This document shows positions 7,581-15,526 of a stretch of 32,749 nt of DNA, piece after piece. A model generated the notes under the pieces. The model had not been told where the DNA came from. It saw only the letters and a program-made list of their open reading frames with translations, and did no database searches. A program made the translations under genes and the position numbers. The DNA lies in assembly GCA_944325655.1 (NCBI GenBank), contig CALVAW010000020.1:1-32749 (forward strand), given 5' to 3'. Within the stretch, counting starts at the first letter, position 1; each line of letters begins with the position of its first letter. The DNA is from Candidatus Gastranaerophilales bacterium (GTDB lineage Bacteria > Cyanobacteriota > Vampirovibrionia > Gastranaerophilales > Gastranaerophilaceae).

Positions 7581-9659
7581 CTATTCATAAATTAATTTTA
7601 AATTTCTTATTGAATTTGTATGGTATATTCTTGCATTTGGATTGAGAAAGCCTATTTTATCAATGTCTGCGGACATATCATGTAAGTATATTATACCTTT
7701 TTTGTTGTTTTTAATAAAATCTTTTTTCGAAATTTTTTTAATATATTCCATTGAATTTGAATTAACATAATGCCATATTATGTATTTGTTTGATTTTAAG
7801 TTTTTATAGTTATTTATATATTTTTGCGTGTCGTTTGTTACACAGTGAATTTCATATTTGTTTTTATATTGAATTGAATCTTTTTCAACAAAATTCATGA
7901 AATCATCCAGCACATATATTTGCCTTAGGGGCATTGGTTTTGTCATATATATGAAAATAAACATTAGTATGATTTTTGCCGATATTTGTGCATGTATATA
8001 TTTTTTAACATTAAAAATTCCGAGAATTAATATTCCTTCAAGCAAAAGTAATAATTCATAACAGGACAATAATAATCTTTTGTGCAGAATTGGTTTTACC
8101 AGCAGTGAAACAAGACTTGTTGTTATTATTATGAATAAAATCGAAAAAATAAGGTATAAGAATAGTTCTGTTTTTTTGTGATTAAGGTTAATTTTTTTGT
8201 AAAATTTGTGAATTATTATCGCTGAAAGATATATGATGATAATTGTGATAAATAGAATAAAAATATATTTATTGCTGAAATATTCTTTTAAAATATAGTT
8301 AAAAGTATTCAAATCAAGAGGTTTTATCCAGGAATTAAATTGTTGTGATGTTGAAAATTTGAAGCTATACACCAAGTAGGGTAAAAAAGTTATAAAAGAA
8401 AGACAGTTTGCAAACAGATATTTAAATCTTTCTTTTTTGTTTTTAATGTTAAACAATCCCCAGATAACATTAAAAAGCCCCAAGAAAAGGTTGTAATAAT
8501 GAAGGTTTATTAGAAAAATTAAATTTAGAGTATATATAATAAGATTTTTTGCATTTTGTTTTTCAAGATATTTAAACAAAAAATAAATTGAAAAAACACC
8601 CGCACACATACTTAATCCGTACACCCTTGCTTCTTGAGAATGATATATGTTGATTATGTTGATAGATGCAAAAAATGTCATAAAAATTGCAGATTTAATA
8701 TTTATTTTTTTGAAAATTAAATATATGCCAAAAGGAAAAAATATACCTGAAACAAGAGATATTAATCTTAATGATATGGTGCTATCGTTTAGTATTTTTG
8801 TAATTACATATTCTAAAATATAGAATAGAGGCGGATTACCGGGGTCTTGAAAGCAGCTTTTTAGTGATGTTATTGCAGTTGTTTTTGTATATATTTCATC
8901 CAACCAAAGAGGATAATATGTTATGCCGTTTAGTCTTAAAAGAAATCCTAAAAAAATTATTGAAATCAGAATAAATATTTTTGTTTTGTGTGTTATTTTG
9001 AATTTAAGGTTGAATTCGTTTTTGTTGAAAAAATATAATAAAAAAGCTATAAAAAGCCAAAAATAAGGAATTATAAAGAAAGATGCATTATAGAACAATG
9101 ATAAAAATAAAATGCAGCAATGATTAAAAACACCTTTGTAGTTTGTGTTAAAGGGTATTTTAATTGCATTATATTTTTTTGTTGTGTCATTTAATTCTAC
9201 TTTAAAAGCAGTTTTTTTAAATTTTTGTATATCTTTATTTTCAAAATAAAGACTCTTTGTGCCGCAGTGCAGGTCTATTACTTTTATATTTTTTTCAAAA
9301 TTATTGTCGTTGTAAGGGTATATGAGATAAATATTTTTTATTTTTGAATTAAAAAATTCTTGCGTTTCTTCGTTAAATTTAATGGTATATAAATTTGAAA
9401 AATCATCTTTTTGAGCGCCGGAGCAAAAATTATTAAAACAGAAGAGAAAGTCTTTGTTTGTTCTTTGGTTAAATTCCATATTAATTGTTATTTGCTCTAC
9501 AGGATAGTCAAACCCTTTGATTTTAAAGTGTAAAGGATATGATTTAATGATATTAAAAATTGAATATAAAGAGAATATAATAAGCAGGTAAAAAGCAAAT
9601 TTAATAATTGGATTTTTTGTTATTTTCTCTCTTTTTTTTCTTTTTATTTTAAAATTCAT
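7581..9659 (-). CDS. GT-C family membrane glycosyltransferase (GT39/GT83-like)
   Basis: A 692-residue polytopic protein. The GT-C core has the expected first-loop catalytic acid pair in YYPLWLDEIYTKT (Asp254/Glu255), then NPPLFYILEY near 275-284 and HSQEARVYGLS near 340-350, as in protein mannosyltransferase and ArnT-like enzymes that take sugars from polyprenyl phosphates. About ten further helices follow. Unusually, a first helix (about 20-38) is followed by a roughly 140-residue polar segment (40-180) and a second helix pair before the core, suggesting an added extracytoplasmic domain. Acceptor and sugar are unknown. No Shine-Dalgarno sequence precedes the ATG; see the promoter entry. Confidence 0.88.
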   Translation of the reverse strand: MNFKIKRKKREKITKNPIIKFAFYLLIIFSLYSIFNIIKSYPLHFKIKGFDYPVEQITINMEFNQRTNKDFLFCFNNFCSGAQKDDFSNLYTIKFNEETQEFFNSKIKNIYLIYPYNDNNFEKNIKVIDLHCGTKSLYFENKDIQKFKKTAFKVELNDTTKKYNAIKIPFNTNYKGVFNHCCILFLSLFYNASFFIIPYFWLFIAFLLYFFNKNEFNLKFKITHKTKIFILISIIFLGFLLRLNGITYYPLWLDEIYTKTTAITSLKSCFQDPGNPPLFYILEYVITKILNDSTISLRLISLVSGIFFPFGIYLIFKKINIKSAIFMTFFASINIINIYHSQEARVYGLSMCAGVFSIYFLFKYLEKQNAKNLIIYTLNLIFLINLHYYNLFLGLFNVIWGLFNIKNKKERFKYLFANCLSFITFLPYLVYSFKFSTSQQFNSWIKPLDLNTFNYILKEYFSNKYIFILFITIIIIYLSAIIIHKFYKKINLNHKKTELFLYLIFSILFIIITTSLVSLLVKPILHKRLLLSCYELLLLLEGILILGIFNVKKYIHAQISAKIILMFIFIYMTKPMPLRQIYVLDDFMNFVEKDSIQYKNKYEIHCVTNDTQKYINNYKNLKSNKYIIWHYVNSNSMEYIKKISKKDFIKNNKKGIIYLHDMSADIDKIGFLNPNARIYHTNSIRNLKLIYE

Positions 9660-9665
9660 GGTATG

Positions 9666-9674
9666 ATTTTAGCA
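9666..9674 (-). promoter_or_regulatory. Extended -10, leaderless start of glycosyltransferase gene
   Basis: Minus-strand TGCTAAAAT: an extended -10 whose hexamer (9666-9671) ends six bases before the ATG at 9659, predicting transcription from the start codon. No -35 is visible. On the plus strand CATAAT (9673-9678) in the same 46-base divergent gap may serve ispG. Confidence 0.5.
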
Positions 9675-9705
9675 TAATTTATGTTTATGAGGTTGTTTGT
9701 AAATT

Positions 9706-10758
9706 ATGAAAAAAATTAAAATAAAGATTGGAGATGTTGAAATTGGCGGCGGGGCCCCTGTTTCAGTTCAATCTATGACCAATACCAAAACGGATGATAC
9801 AAAATCAACTTTAAATCAAATTGAAAAACTTTACAATGCCGGTTGTCAGATAGTTAGAGTTGCGGTTTTAAATAAAAAATGCGCCTCTGCATTGGGTGAA
9901 ATTGTAAAATATTCTCCTATTCCGGTTGTTGCCGATATTCATTTTGATTATCGACTTGCATTAACGGCAATGGATAACGGAATAAATGCTTTGAGATTAA
10001 ACCCCGGAAATATAGGAAAAATTGAGCACACCCAGAGAGTCGTTGAAATGGCAAAAAAAACCTTGACTCCTATCAGGATTGGTGTCAATGCCGGCTCTCT
10101 TGAAAAAGATTTATATGAAAATAAATCTTTGTCTTTGAAAGAAAAGATGGTTATTTCCGCTCAAAGACACATTGAAATACTTGAAAAATTAGATTTTAAT
10201 TTAATCAAAGTTTCGCTAAAATCATCTGATGTTATGACTACAATAAAGGCGTATCGAAAGATGTATGAGCTTAGTCCTTATCCGTTACATGTCGGTTTGA
10301 CGGAAGCAGGAACTTTAAGAGGCGGGGTTGTTAAGTCATCAATTGGTATCGGCACGCTTTTAGCAGAAGGGATTGGGGACACCATAAGAGTATCTTTAAC
10401 AGAAGATCCTGTTGAAGAGGTTAAGCTTGCGGTTCAGATTTTGAGAACATTAAATTTAAAAAAAGGCGGTGTTAATTTTATTTCATGCCCTACTTGCGGA
10501 AGAACTCAAATAGATTTAATCGGATTGGCAAAAAAAGTAGAAAATAAGTTTGCAGATTTGAATGCAAATATAACAATTGCAACTATGGGATGTCCCGTTA
10601 ATGGTCCAAAGGAAGCGGCAGGAGCTGATTACGGAATAGCAGGAGCAATAAATGAAGGATATATTTTCAAAAAAGGTCAAATGATAAAAAAAGTTTCTCA
10701 AGAGCATTTATTAGATGAACTTGAAAAAATTATTAAAACTGATTTAAAAATTTTGTAA
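9706..10758 (+). CDS. ispG: 4-hydroxy-3-methylbut-2-enyl diphosphate synthase (MEP pathway)
   Basis: IspG reduces methylerythritol cyclodiphosphate to HMBPP in isoprenoid synthesis, using a [4Fe-4S] cluster. The 350-residue protein is the compact bacterial form. TIM-barrel motifs include VSVQSMTNTKTDD (19-31), VVADIHFDYRLA (74-85) and LRLNPGNIG (96-104). Cluster ligands are Cys261 and Cys264 (SCPTCGR) and Cys296 (MGCPVNGP), with the catalytic Glu303. The usual NGPGEA motif reads NGPKEA here, a Gly to Lys change beside that Glu. GAGG lies about 13 bases before the ATG, rather far. It is divergent from the glycosyltransferase gene. Confidence 0.96.
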   Translation: MKKIKIKIGDVEIGGGAPVSVQSMTNTKTDDTKSTLNQIEKLYNAGCQIVRVAVLNKKCASALGEIVKYSPIPVVADIHFDYRLALTAMDNGINALRLNPGNIGKIEHTQRVVEMAKKTLTPIRIGVNAGSLEKDLYENKSLSLKEKMVISAQRHIEILEKLDFNLIKVSLKSSDVMTTIKAYRKMYELSPYPLHVGLTEAGTLRGGVVKSSIGIGTLLAEGIGDTIRVSLTEDPVEEVKLAVQILRTLNLKKGGVNFISCPTCGRTQIDLIGLAKKVENKFADLNANITIATMGCPVNGPKEAAGADYGIAGAINEGYIFKKGQMIKKVSQEHLLDELEKIIKTDLKIL

Positions 10759-10780
10759 AAAGAATAATATGGTATATAAT
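10753..10780 (+). promoter_or_regulatory. Promoter of small secreted protein gene
   Basis: TTGTAA (10753-10758), 16-base spacer, TATAAT (10775-10780). The -35 overlaps the ispG stop codon. The start would lie near 10787, giving a leader of about 33 bases with a GGGGAAG ribosome binding site. Confidence 0.6.
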
Positions 10781-10819
10781 ATAATCAAATCGGATAATTT
10801 TAGTTACAGGGGAAGTTTA

Positions 10820-11191
10820 ATGAAAAAAATATTAATTATGTCGGGACTTTTTTTGATAAGCACAGCAAGCTGTTTTGCTTATTTGAATGAAAGTACTTCA
10901 AGTGATGTTGAGACATTACGTGCTCAGGGTTTTAGCGAAAATATGCTGAGAGTTATAGATCTTGCAAATGAAAAAAATAAAGGTATAAACGGTAATTACG
11001 TAAGACATTTTCAACCAAAAAATCAATCAAAAAAATTAGGAGCTTATTCTAAAGTAAAGATTTATTTTGATCCGACACAAGATGACGGATTGTTTGGCGA
11101 ACATCAAATTAATTTTTCAAACAGCTGGATGGGAGATGAAAACTCATATTCTTCACCCTTGCAAGAAAAACAAGTTGTTGAGAATTTATAA
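10820..11191 (+). CDS. Small secreted protein, unknown function
   Basis: The ATG at 10820 is chosen over the ATG at 10769 because GGGGAAG lies just before it and the protein then opens with a classic signal peptide: MKKILIMSGLFLIS, with probable cleavage after SCFA (about residue 20). The upstream ATG would also overlap the promoter. The mature part, about 103 residues, is polar and has no recognised domain; it includes YFDPTQDDGLFG near 76-87. It should be exported across the cytoplasmic membrane. Its stop codon abuts the end of the convergent NuoN-like gene, and its terminator lies inside that gene. Confidence 0.75.
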   Translation: MKKILIMSGLFLISTASCFAYLNESTSSDVETLRAQGFSENMLRVIDLANEKNKGINGNYVRHFQPKNQSKKLGAYSKVKIYFDPTQDDGLFGEHQINFSNSWMGDENSYSSPLQEKQVVENL

Positions 11192-12568
11192 AAACAGGCT
11201 TATTGCACAAAATATTATAATTGAAAAGGAAACAATGTAATTCAACATTGTTTTCTTTTTGAATTTATCTTTTATTCTTTTTAAGTTTACGGTGTATAAG
11301 CTTTGAATTATTTTTAGTGAATTAATTAAAATTAAAATATTTGCAAGAGTTATTGCAAAAACCGCGCAAAAAGCCAGTTTGTCATAAGAATATACGGTTT
11401 TAAGAATTTCTGCTCCGTATTTAAGTATGCCGCTTGGTATTGTACAAGTTAATATAAGAAGCATTATTGAGAAAATAAGTGCAAAAAATTGATTATTAAA
11501 TGCGAGTCCTTCTATTGTTAATAAATTTATTTTTAGTGCTTTTAAGTTTATTTTTATTATGCAAAGCAATGAAAAAATTCCCATAATGCAGAATGCTAAA
11601 AGGGTAGAATATTTTATCGTTGTATTATTTGCGGACATAAACAAAGTATTTAGCAAACAAAATGAGGTGAGACAATAATTAGATTTAGCTAAAAATTTTG
11701 TGAGATTTTTTTGTTTCAAAGTCATGAGTCCAAAGTATGCGATTGTAAGCGTAAGAAACATGGTTATTGAAATTTGATATATTTCTCCGGTGAAGTTTGT
11801 GAATTTTGTAATGTTATTAAAACCTATAGTAGCCATCCAAGGTAAAAAACCAAATAATAAAATCGAGTAAGGTATGTTTGTTTTTGTGTTGTTAGCGGAA
11901 ATATAATTTGAAAAAGGAAACAGCCCTATTTTTAAGAAAAAGGCAAGGGTTAAACATACATTAATTATATTTAATTGAACATAGTCTTTTATCAGAAAAG
12001 TTAGTATGTAAAATCCAAAAAACAATACGCTTGCACAAATTCCAATTATTATAAAATTTGTTGAATAATATGCTTGTTTTTTTATTCTCATTTTTGAAGC
12101 AAATTTGTATATTAAGATTGTAAGGATGTCTAATAGCACATAAGTAATAAGTATATTTTCGCTTTTAATTAAAAAACCGCTTATAATAGCAATTAACAAT
12201 AATATAGAATTGATAACAGGTGTTTTGAATTTTATTTTTCTTGTAAGCTTGTAGGTGATAAAAATAAATGCAAGCAGAAAAATATAAATTGAAATTTTTA
12301 AACAAATTGTTTTTTTGTCGTTTGGTATATATTCTCCAATAGGAAAATGATACATTTCATTAAAATTTATTGAATTTGTTATTCCGATTGCTGCAAGTGT
12401 AATTATGCAAATTATAAATATAATGCAGGTTAGAAAGTCTGAAATTCTTTTTATATTTGTTTTTTTTGCAAAGAATATATATAAAATTGAATTCAATATT
12501 ATTCCTGCCAAACAAAAGAATTCACAAGAAAAATATGACAGCGTATTTTGATTTATTATATTTTGCAT
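11186..12568 (-). CDS. NuoN/NdhB-like antiporter-type membrane protein, divergent
   Basis: A 460-residue protein with about 13-14 predicted helices. It resembles complex I subunit N: NFIIIGICASVLFFG near residues 171-185 matches the NuoN segment KYFxLGAxASxxxxxG, and AFFLKIGLFPFSNY near 209-222 matches the motif with the central-helix lysine (Lys213). Lys291 in QKNLTKFLAKSNY matches the second conserved lysine. The helix-5 glutamate position reads Asp147 (VLLDILT). So this is the least degenerate of the trio. GGAGGG lies before the ATG, two bases after the previous gene's stop. No complex I redox subunit is nearby; the function in this organism is unknown. Confidence 0.75.
   Translation of the reverse strand: MQNIINQNTLSYFSCEFFCLAGIILNSILYIFFAKKTNIKRISDFLTCIIFIICIITLAAIGITNSINFNEMYHFPIGEYIPNDKKTICLKISIYIFLLAFIFITYKLTRKIKFKTPVINSILLLIAIISGFLIKSENILITYVLLDILTILIYKFASKMRIKKQAYYSTNFIIIGICASVLFFGFYILTFLIKDYVQLNIINVCLTLAFFLKIGLFPFSNYISANNTKTNIPYSILLFGFLPWMATIGFNNITKFTNFTGEIYQISITMFLTLTIAYFGLMTLKQKNLTKFLAKSNYCLTSFCLLNTLFMSANNTTIKYSTLLAFCIMGIFSLLCIIKINLKALKINLLTIEGLAFNNQFFALIFSIMLLILTCTIPSGILKYGAEILKTVYSYDKLAFCAVFAITLANILILINSLKIIQSLYTVNLKRIKDKFKKKTMLNYIVSFSIIIFCAISLFL
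11224..11260 (+). terminator. Terminator of secreted protein gene, inside the convergent coding region
   Basis: Fifteen-base arms (11224-11238, 11245-11259) with one G-T wobble, loop AATTCA, ending in TTTTCTTTTT. It serves the plus-strand gene but lies within the last 75 bases of the NuoN-like coding sequence. The minus strand has no matching T-run. Confidence 0.75.
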
Positions 12569-12570
12569 AT

Positions 12571-13998
12571 TTACAGCCCTCCGTTGAAAAAGCTTTGAGG
12601 AAATATTCCCGCAAGAATTATTGCCGCGGATAAAACAATAAGCGTAATTATTTGGTGATTTGAAAGTTCTGTTTCGTTTTTATATGATTTTTGCGGTTCT
12701 ATAAGTATTCTGTAAAACATGTTTAAAGCTGATAATGTTATTATAAAACAGGTTATAACACATATATAAGGTGCAAAATTTAATACTGTGCCGTCATAAT
12801 CTATTGAAAATATAATAATAAAGTTAATTAATGTAGCAGAAAATAGCGCCAGTGTGGGGACTTTTGCTATATTCATTATTGCAAAAATACTGAAAAATTT
12901 AATTAATTTGTTTTTTGAAGAAATTTTTGGTAATTGTGCTATTTCGTTTGTTTTAAATTTATATGAAATTAAATTTAAAGTTAAAAACACAAGAGTATAT
13001 GATAAGATAATTGCAATCGCCCCATATAAAAATGCAAGAATACCTTCATCTTCAAAAGAAAACAGAGTGAAAATATTTGTGGTTATGAAAACCAAGAAAC
13101 TTGAAAATGCATAATTTATGAGAGTTCTTTGTTTTAATGAAATGATAGCAAACCAAACAAGATTTAAAATCAAATAAGCCGCTATAAAATCTTCGTAATC
13201 ATAAAATAAATAATCAAATACAAAATATATTTTAATTAAAAGCGCATTTGCAATAATATTAAAGGTTAATATATTTATTGTGCTGATGTGATTGTTGGAG
13301 CTTGATTTTTCAATTTTTTCATTAAAAGGAGCAAGGTTAAAAAGCCTGCATATTATAATAAAAAATCCTATAAACGCATAAAGTATTGAACTGTTATTTA
13401 TATGATAGAGGTTTTGTGTTAGATTTGTGAAATTAAACGGGATTTCATTTAAAATAAAGAGCCTTGCAAAGTCATAAAAAATTAAAACACAACACGCTAA
13501 AAGAATTAAAATATCGGCTTTAAGTTGATTTAACAGTAAGTTTTTATTGTTGTATCGGTAGTTTTTTTTGAGAAGATAACTGATAAGAAAAACCCAAAAA
13601 ATTCCGCCTAAAGTAAGACATATATTATCTGACAATATGATTAAGTTTGTTAATCCTAAAATAGTACTTAAGGAACAATAGAATAATCTGCAAGATTTTT
13701 TAATAAATGTTTTTGAGATGATTGAGAATATAAAAAATAAAAAAGCCGTTAAAAAAGTAAATATTGAGGCGATCTCATCAAAAATAAAATTAAAATTAAA
13801 AAATGAAAAAGAATTGTTGTTTTCTTTGATTAATAAAAGAAAAGCAAGAATGAATTGAATAAAGAAAAAAGTTTTAGATATTCTTCTTATATAAATCGGG
13901 TTTTTTAAGAATGTCAGAATTCCGAGAAAAACGGCAAAAACAAACGGAATAACAAGATATATATAAAAAAGAAATTTTTCTAAAAAAAGGTCTAGCAT
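12571..13998 (-). CDS. NuoM/NdhD-like antiporter-type membrane protein, strongly degenerate
   Basis: A 475-residue protein of about 13-14 helices, placed as complex I subunit M by gene order and by weak motifs. SDNICLTLGGIFWVFLISYL near 123-142 corresponds to the NuoM region with FWE, but the glutamate is Val here. CRLFNLAPFNEK near 217-228 corresponds to the KxPxxPFH helix, with Arg218 near the lysine and the histidine lost. LLIKIYF (Lys256) and LKQRTLINYAFSS near 288-300 match later motifs, the latter without its lysine. It starts inside the end of the NuoL-like gene (ATGCTAG overlap) with GGGAG eight bases upstream, so translation is coupled. Family placement is inferred. Confidence 0.65.
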   Translation of the reverse strand: MLDLFLEKFLFYIYLVIPFVFAVFLGILTFLKNPIYIRRISKTFFFIQFILAFLLLIKENNNSFSFFNFNFIFDEIASIFTFLTAFLFFIFSIISKTFIKKSCRLFYCSLSTILGLTNLIILSDNICLTLGGIFWVFLISYLLKKNYRYNNKNLLLNQLKADILILLACCVLIFYDFARLFILNEIPFNFTNLTQNLYHINNSSILYAFIGFFIIICRLFNLAPFNEKIEKSSSNNHISTINILTFNIIANALLIKIYFVFDYLFYDYEDFIAAYLILNLVWFAIISLKQRTLINYAFSSFLVFITTNIFTLFSFEDEGILAFLYGAIAIILSYTLVFLTLNLISYKFKTNEIAQLPKISSKNKLIKFFSIFAIMNIAKVPTLALFSATLINFIIIFSIDYDGTVLNFAPYICVITCFIITLSALNMFYRILIEPQKSYKNETELSNHQIITLIVLSAAIILAGIFPQSFFNGGL

Positions 13999-15410
13999 TT
14001 ATATCTCCCAAAAAGTGCTATAAATATTGCCAATAGTGTAAATAACACAAAAATAAACAAAATGATTCTTATGATTTTTGTGCTATCTTTTTTTGTGATT
14101 CTTAATATCATAAATGATGCCGTTGCATTTAATATTTTTATCGGAATTATGATTATGTTTTGCACTATATTTTCGTTAATTATATTTGCAATATCCGAAA
14201 TTTTATTCGGAATTTTTTCAAATAAAATAATGTGCATTTTTTCAAGAAAATAGCCCTTGTATTTTGAAATTATTGCTTTATTTAAGCTGCTCTTGTCTTT
14301 TATAAAAAGATACATTAAAACAAATAAAGTAATAAAATTGAAAATTAAGTAAATTATAAAAATGCTGTTTTGTTTTGAAAACAGATACAGTGTTAAGAAA
14401 AACACATTTAATATTGATATAAAATGTCCGAATATTATTTTTAAATTTTTTTCAAAAAGCGTTGCTGCTAATGAAACTATTCCGGAGAAAATAAAGATGA
14501 TAATTAAGTAATCCTGTAAATTATAATACAGTTCTATAAAGGGAATGGTTCTGAAAAAAATATAAATTCCAATCAAAGAATTTGCAACTGTTACAGAAGA
14601 CAAATATAAAAGATTTGAAGAATTTGCCATAAAACTACAATAACAGCCGAAAGGAAATATAAATAATCTGCTCATAAAGGCTATGATAAAACCTGCCGTA
14701 GTTATTTTAAATTCTATTGGCGTGCTTATTCCGTACGTGTAGCTTGCCAAAACGTCTAATTCGTTAAAATTCAGAGATGTTGAATTAATGTATCCTTCAG
14801 AAAGTATCGCATATTTGAATAAGATTAATATGCTTATTAAAACAGAAAAATCCCCTAATGTATGAATTCTTTGAAATCTGGTTATATTGAAATTGACTGT
14901 TGTTTTGTAAACGTCAAAATATGAATATATAAAAATAACCATACCTGTTAAACAGAGAAATAAGAACATTTGAAACAGGTTTGATGAGGCAAAAAACATA
15001 TATATGCAAAAAGATAGTGCAGATAAAAAAATGTAAAATCTTTGCTTTGTGAATAGGAATTTTTTGTTTTTGTCAAAGTATAGTTTAGAATATATTGCAA
15101 TAAGAGTAAATATAAAACTTGAAAACAAAAGGAATAATATATTTTCTGCATTTATTATAATCCCGGCATTGAGATTGATTTTTCGAATATTAAATAAGAA
15201 CAAATCAATATTAATACTTGAATTTTCTTTTATTATAAGTGCTGTTTGAACGGTAAAAATAAATAAGCTTAATATGTTTATTGCAATAGAGCCGGTATTT
15301 AAAATTTTTTTATTTATGTATGATAAACTTATTCTTGATATAAAAAGATACAACGCATAAAAAAGCGGAAGAAATATTGCTGTTAAACAACTTATAATAC
15401 TCATATCCAT
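13992..15410 (-). CDS. NuoL/NdhF-like antiporter-type membrane protein, degenerate
   Basis: A 472-residue protein; NuoL is normally over 600. Homology is visible in IYSKLYFDKNKK near 106-117 (NuoL HxYSxGYM region), NLFQMFLFLCLTGMVIFIYS near 144-163 (NuoL NxxxxxxxWExVGLxSYLLI) and IHTLGDF near 182-188 (NRxGD). The helix-5 Trp-Glu pair is lost. FMSRLFIFPFGCY near 245-257 aligns with GKSAQFPLHTW, with Arg248 replacing the key lysine; the ALIHAATM histidine is also absent. A long helical stretch (about 370-440) and a last membrane helix may be a shortened lateral helix. First gene of the L-M-N operon, with a predicted leaderless start. A second ATG at codon 3 is an alternative. Confidence 0.7.
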   Translation of the reverse strand: MDMSIISCLTAIFLPLFYALYLFISRISLSYINKKILNTGSIAINILSLFIFTVQTALIIKENSSINIDLFLFNIRKINLNAGIIINAENILFLLFSSFIFTLIAIYSKLYFDKNKKFLFTKQRFYIFLSALSFCIYMFFASSNLFQMFLFLCLTGMVIFIYSYFDVYKTTVNFNITRFQRIHTLGDFSVLISILILFKYAILSEGYINSTSLNFNELDVLASYTYGISTPIEFKITTAGFIIAFMSRLFIFPFGCYCSFMANSSNLLYLSSVTVANSLIGIYIFFRTIPFIELYYNLQDYLIIIFIFSGIVSLAATLFEKNLKIIFGHFISILNVFFLTLYLFSKQNSIFIIYLIFNFITLFVLMYLFIKDKSSLNKAIISKYKGYFLEKMHIILFEKIPNKISDIANIINENIVQNIIIIPIKILNATASFMILRITKKDSTKIIRIILFIFVLFTLLAIFIALFGRYKC

Positions 15411-15417
15411 AAGTTTT

Positions 15418-15445
15418 ATTATATAGTTTTTTACTTTAAAGGCAA
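15418..15445 (-). promoter_or_regulatory. Leaderless promoter of the NuoL/M/N-like operon
   Basis: Minus strand: TTGCCT (15440-15445), 16-base spacer, TATAAT (15418-15423), then seven bases to the ATG at 15410. No Shine-Dalgarno sequence precedes this ATG. The divergent gap 15411-15526 also holds TATAAC (15497-15502), a weak -10 candidate for proS. Confidence 0.55.
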
Positions 15446-15526
15446 ACTTTTTTAATATAAAGTTTATTTTAAAAAGCTTTTGAGCTAAGATTGAGGTATA
15501 ACTATTTAACGGGAGTACAGATAATT

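Noticed and set aside
10769-10819. Upstream ATG for the secreted protein
   Set aside because: It lies in the promoter, before the TATAAT, and would bury the signal peptide behind 17 polar residues.
15491-15526. TTG start giving a 12-residue N-terminal extension of ProS
   Set aside because: It would include the GGGAG ribosome binding site and a possible -10; the family start pattern fits the ATG at 15527.
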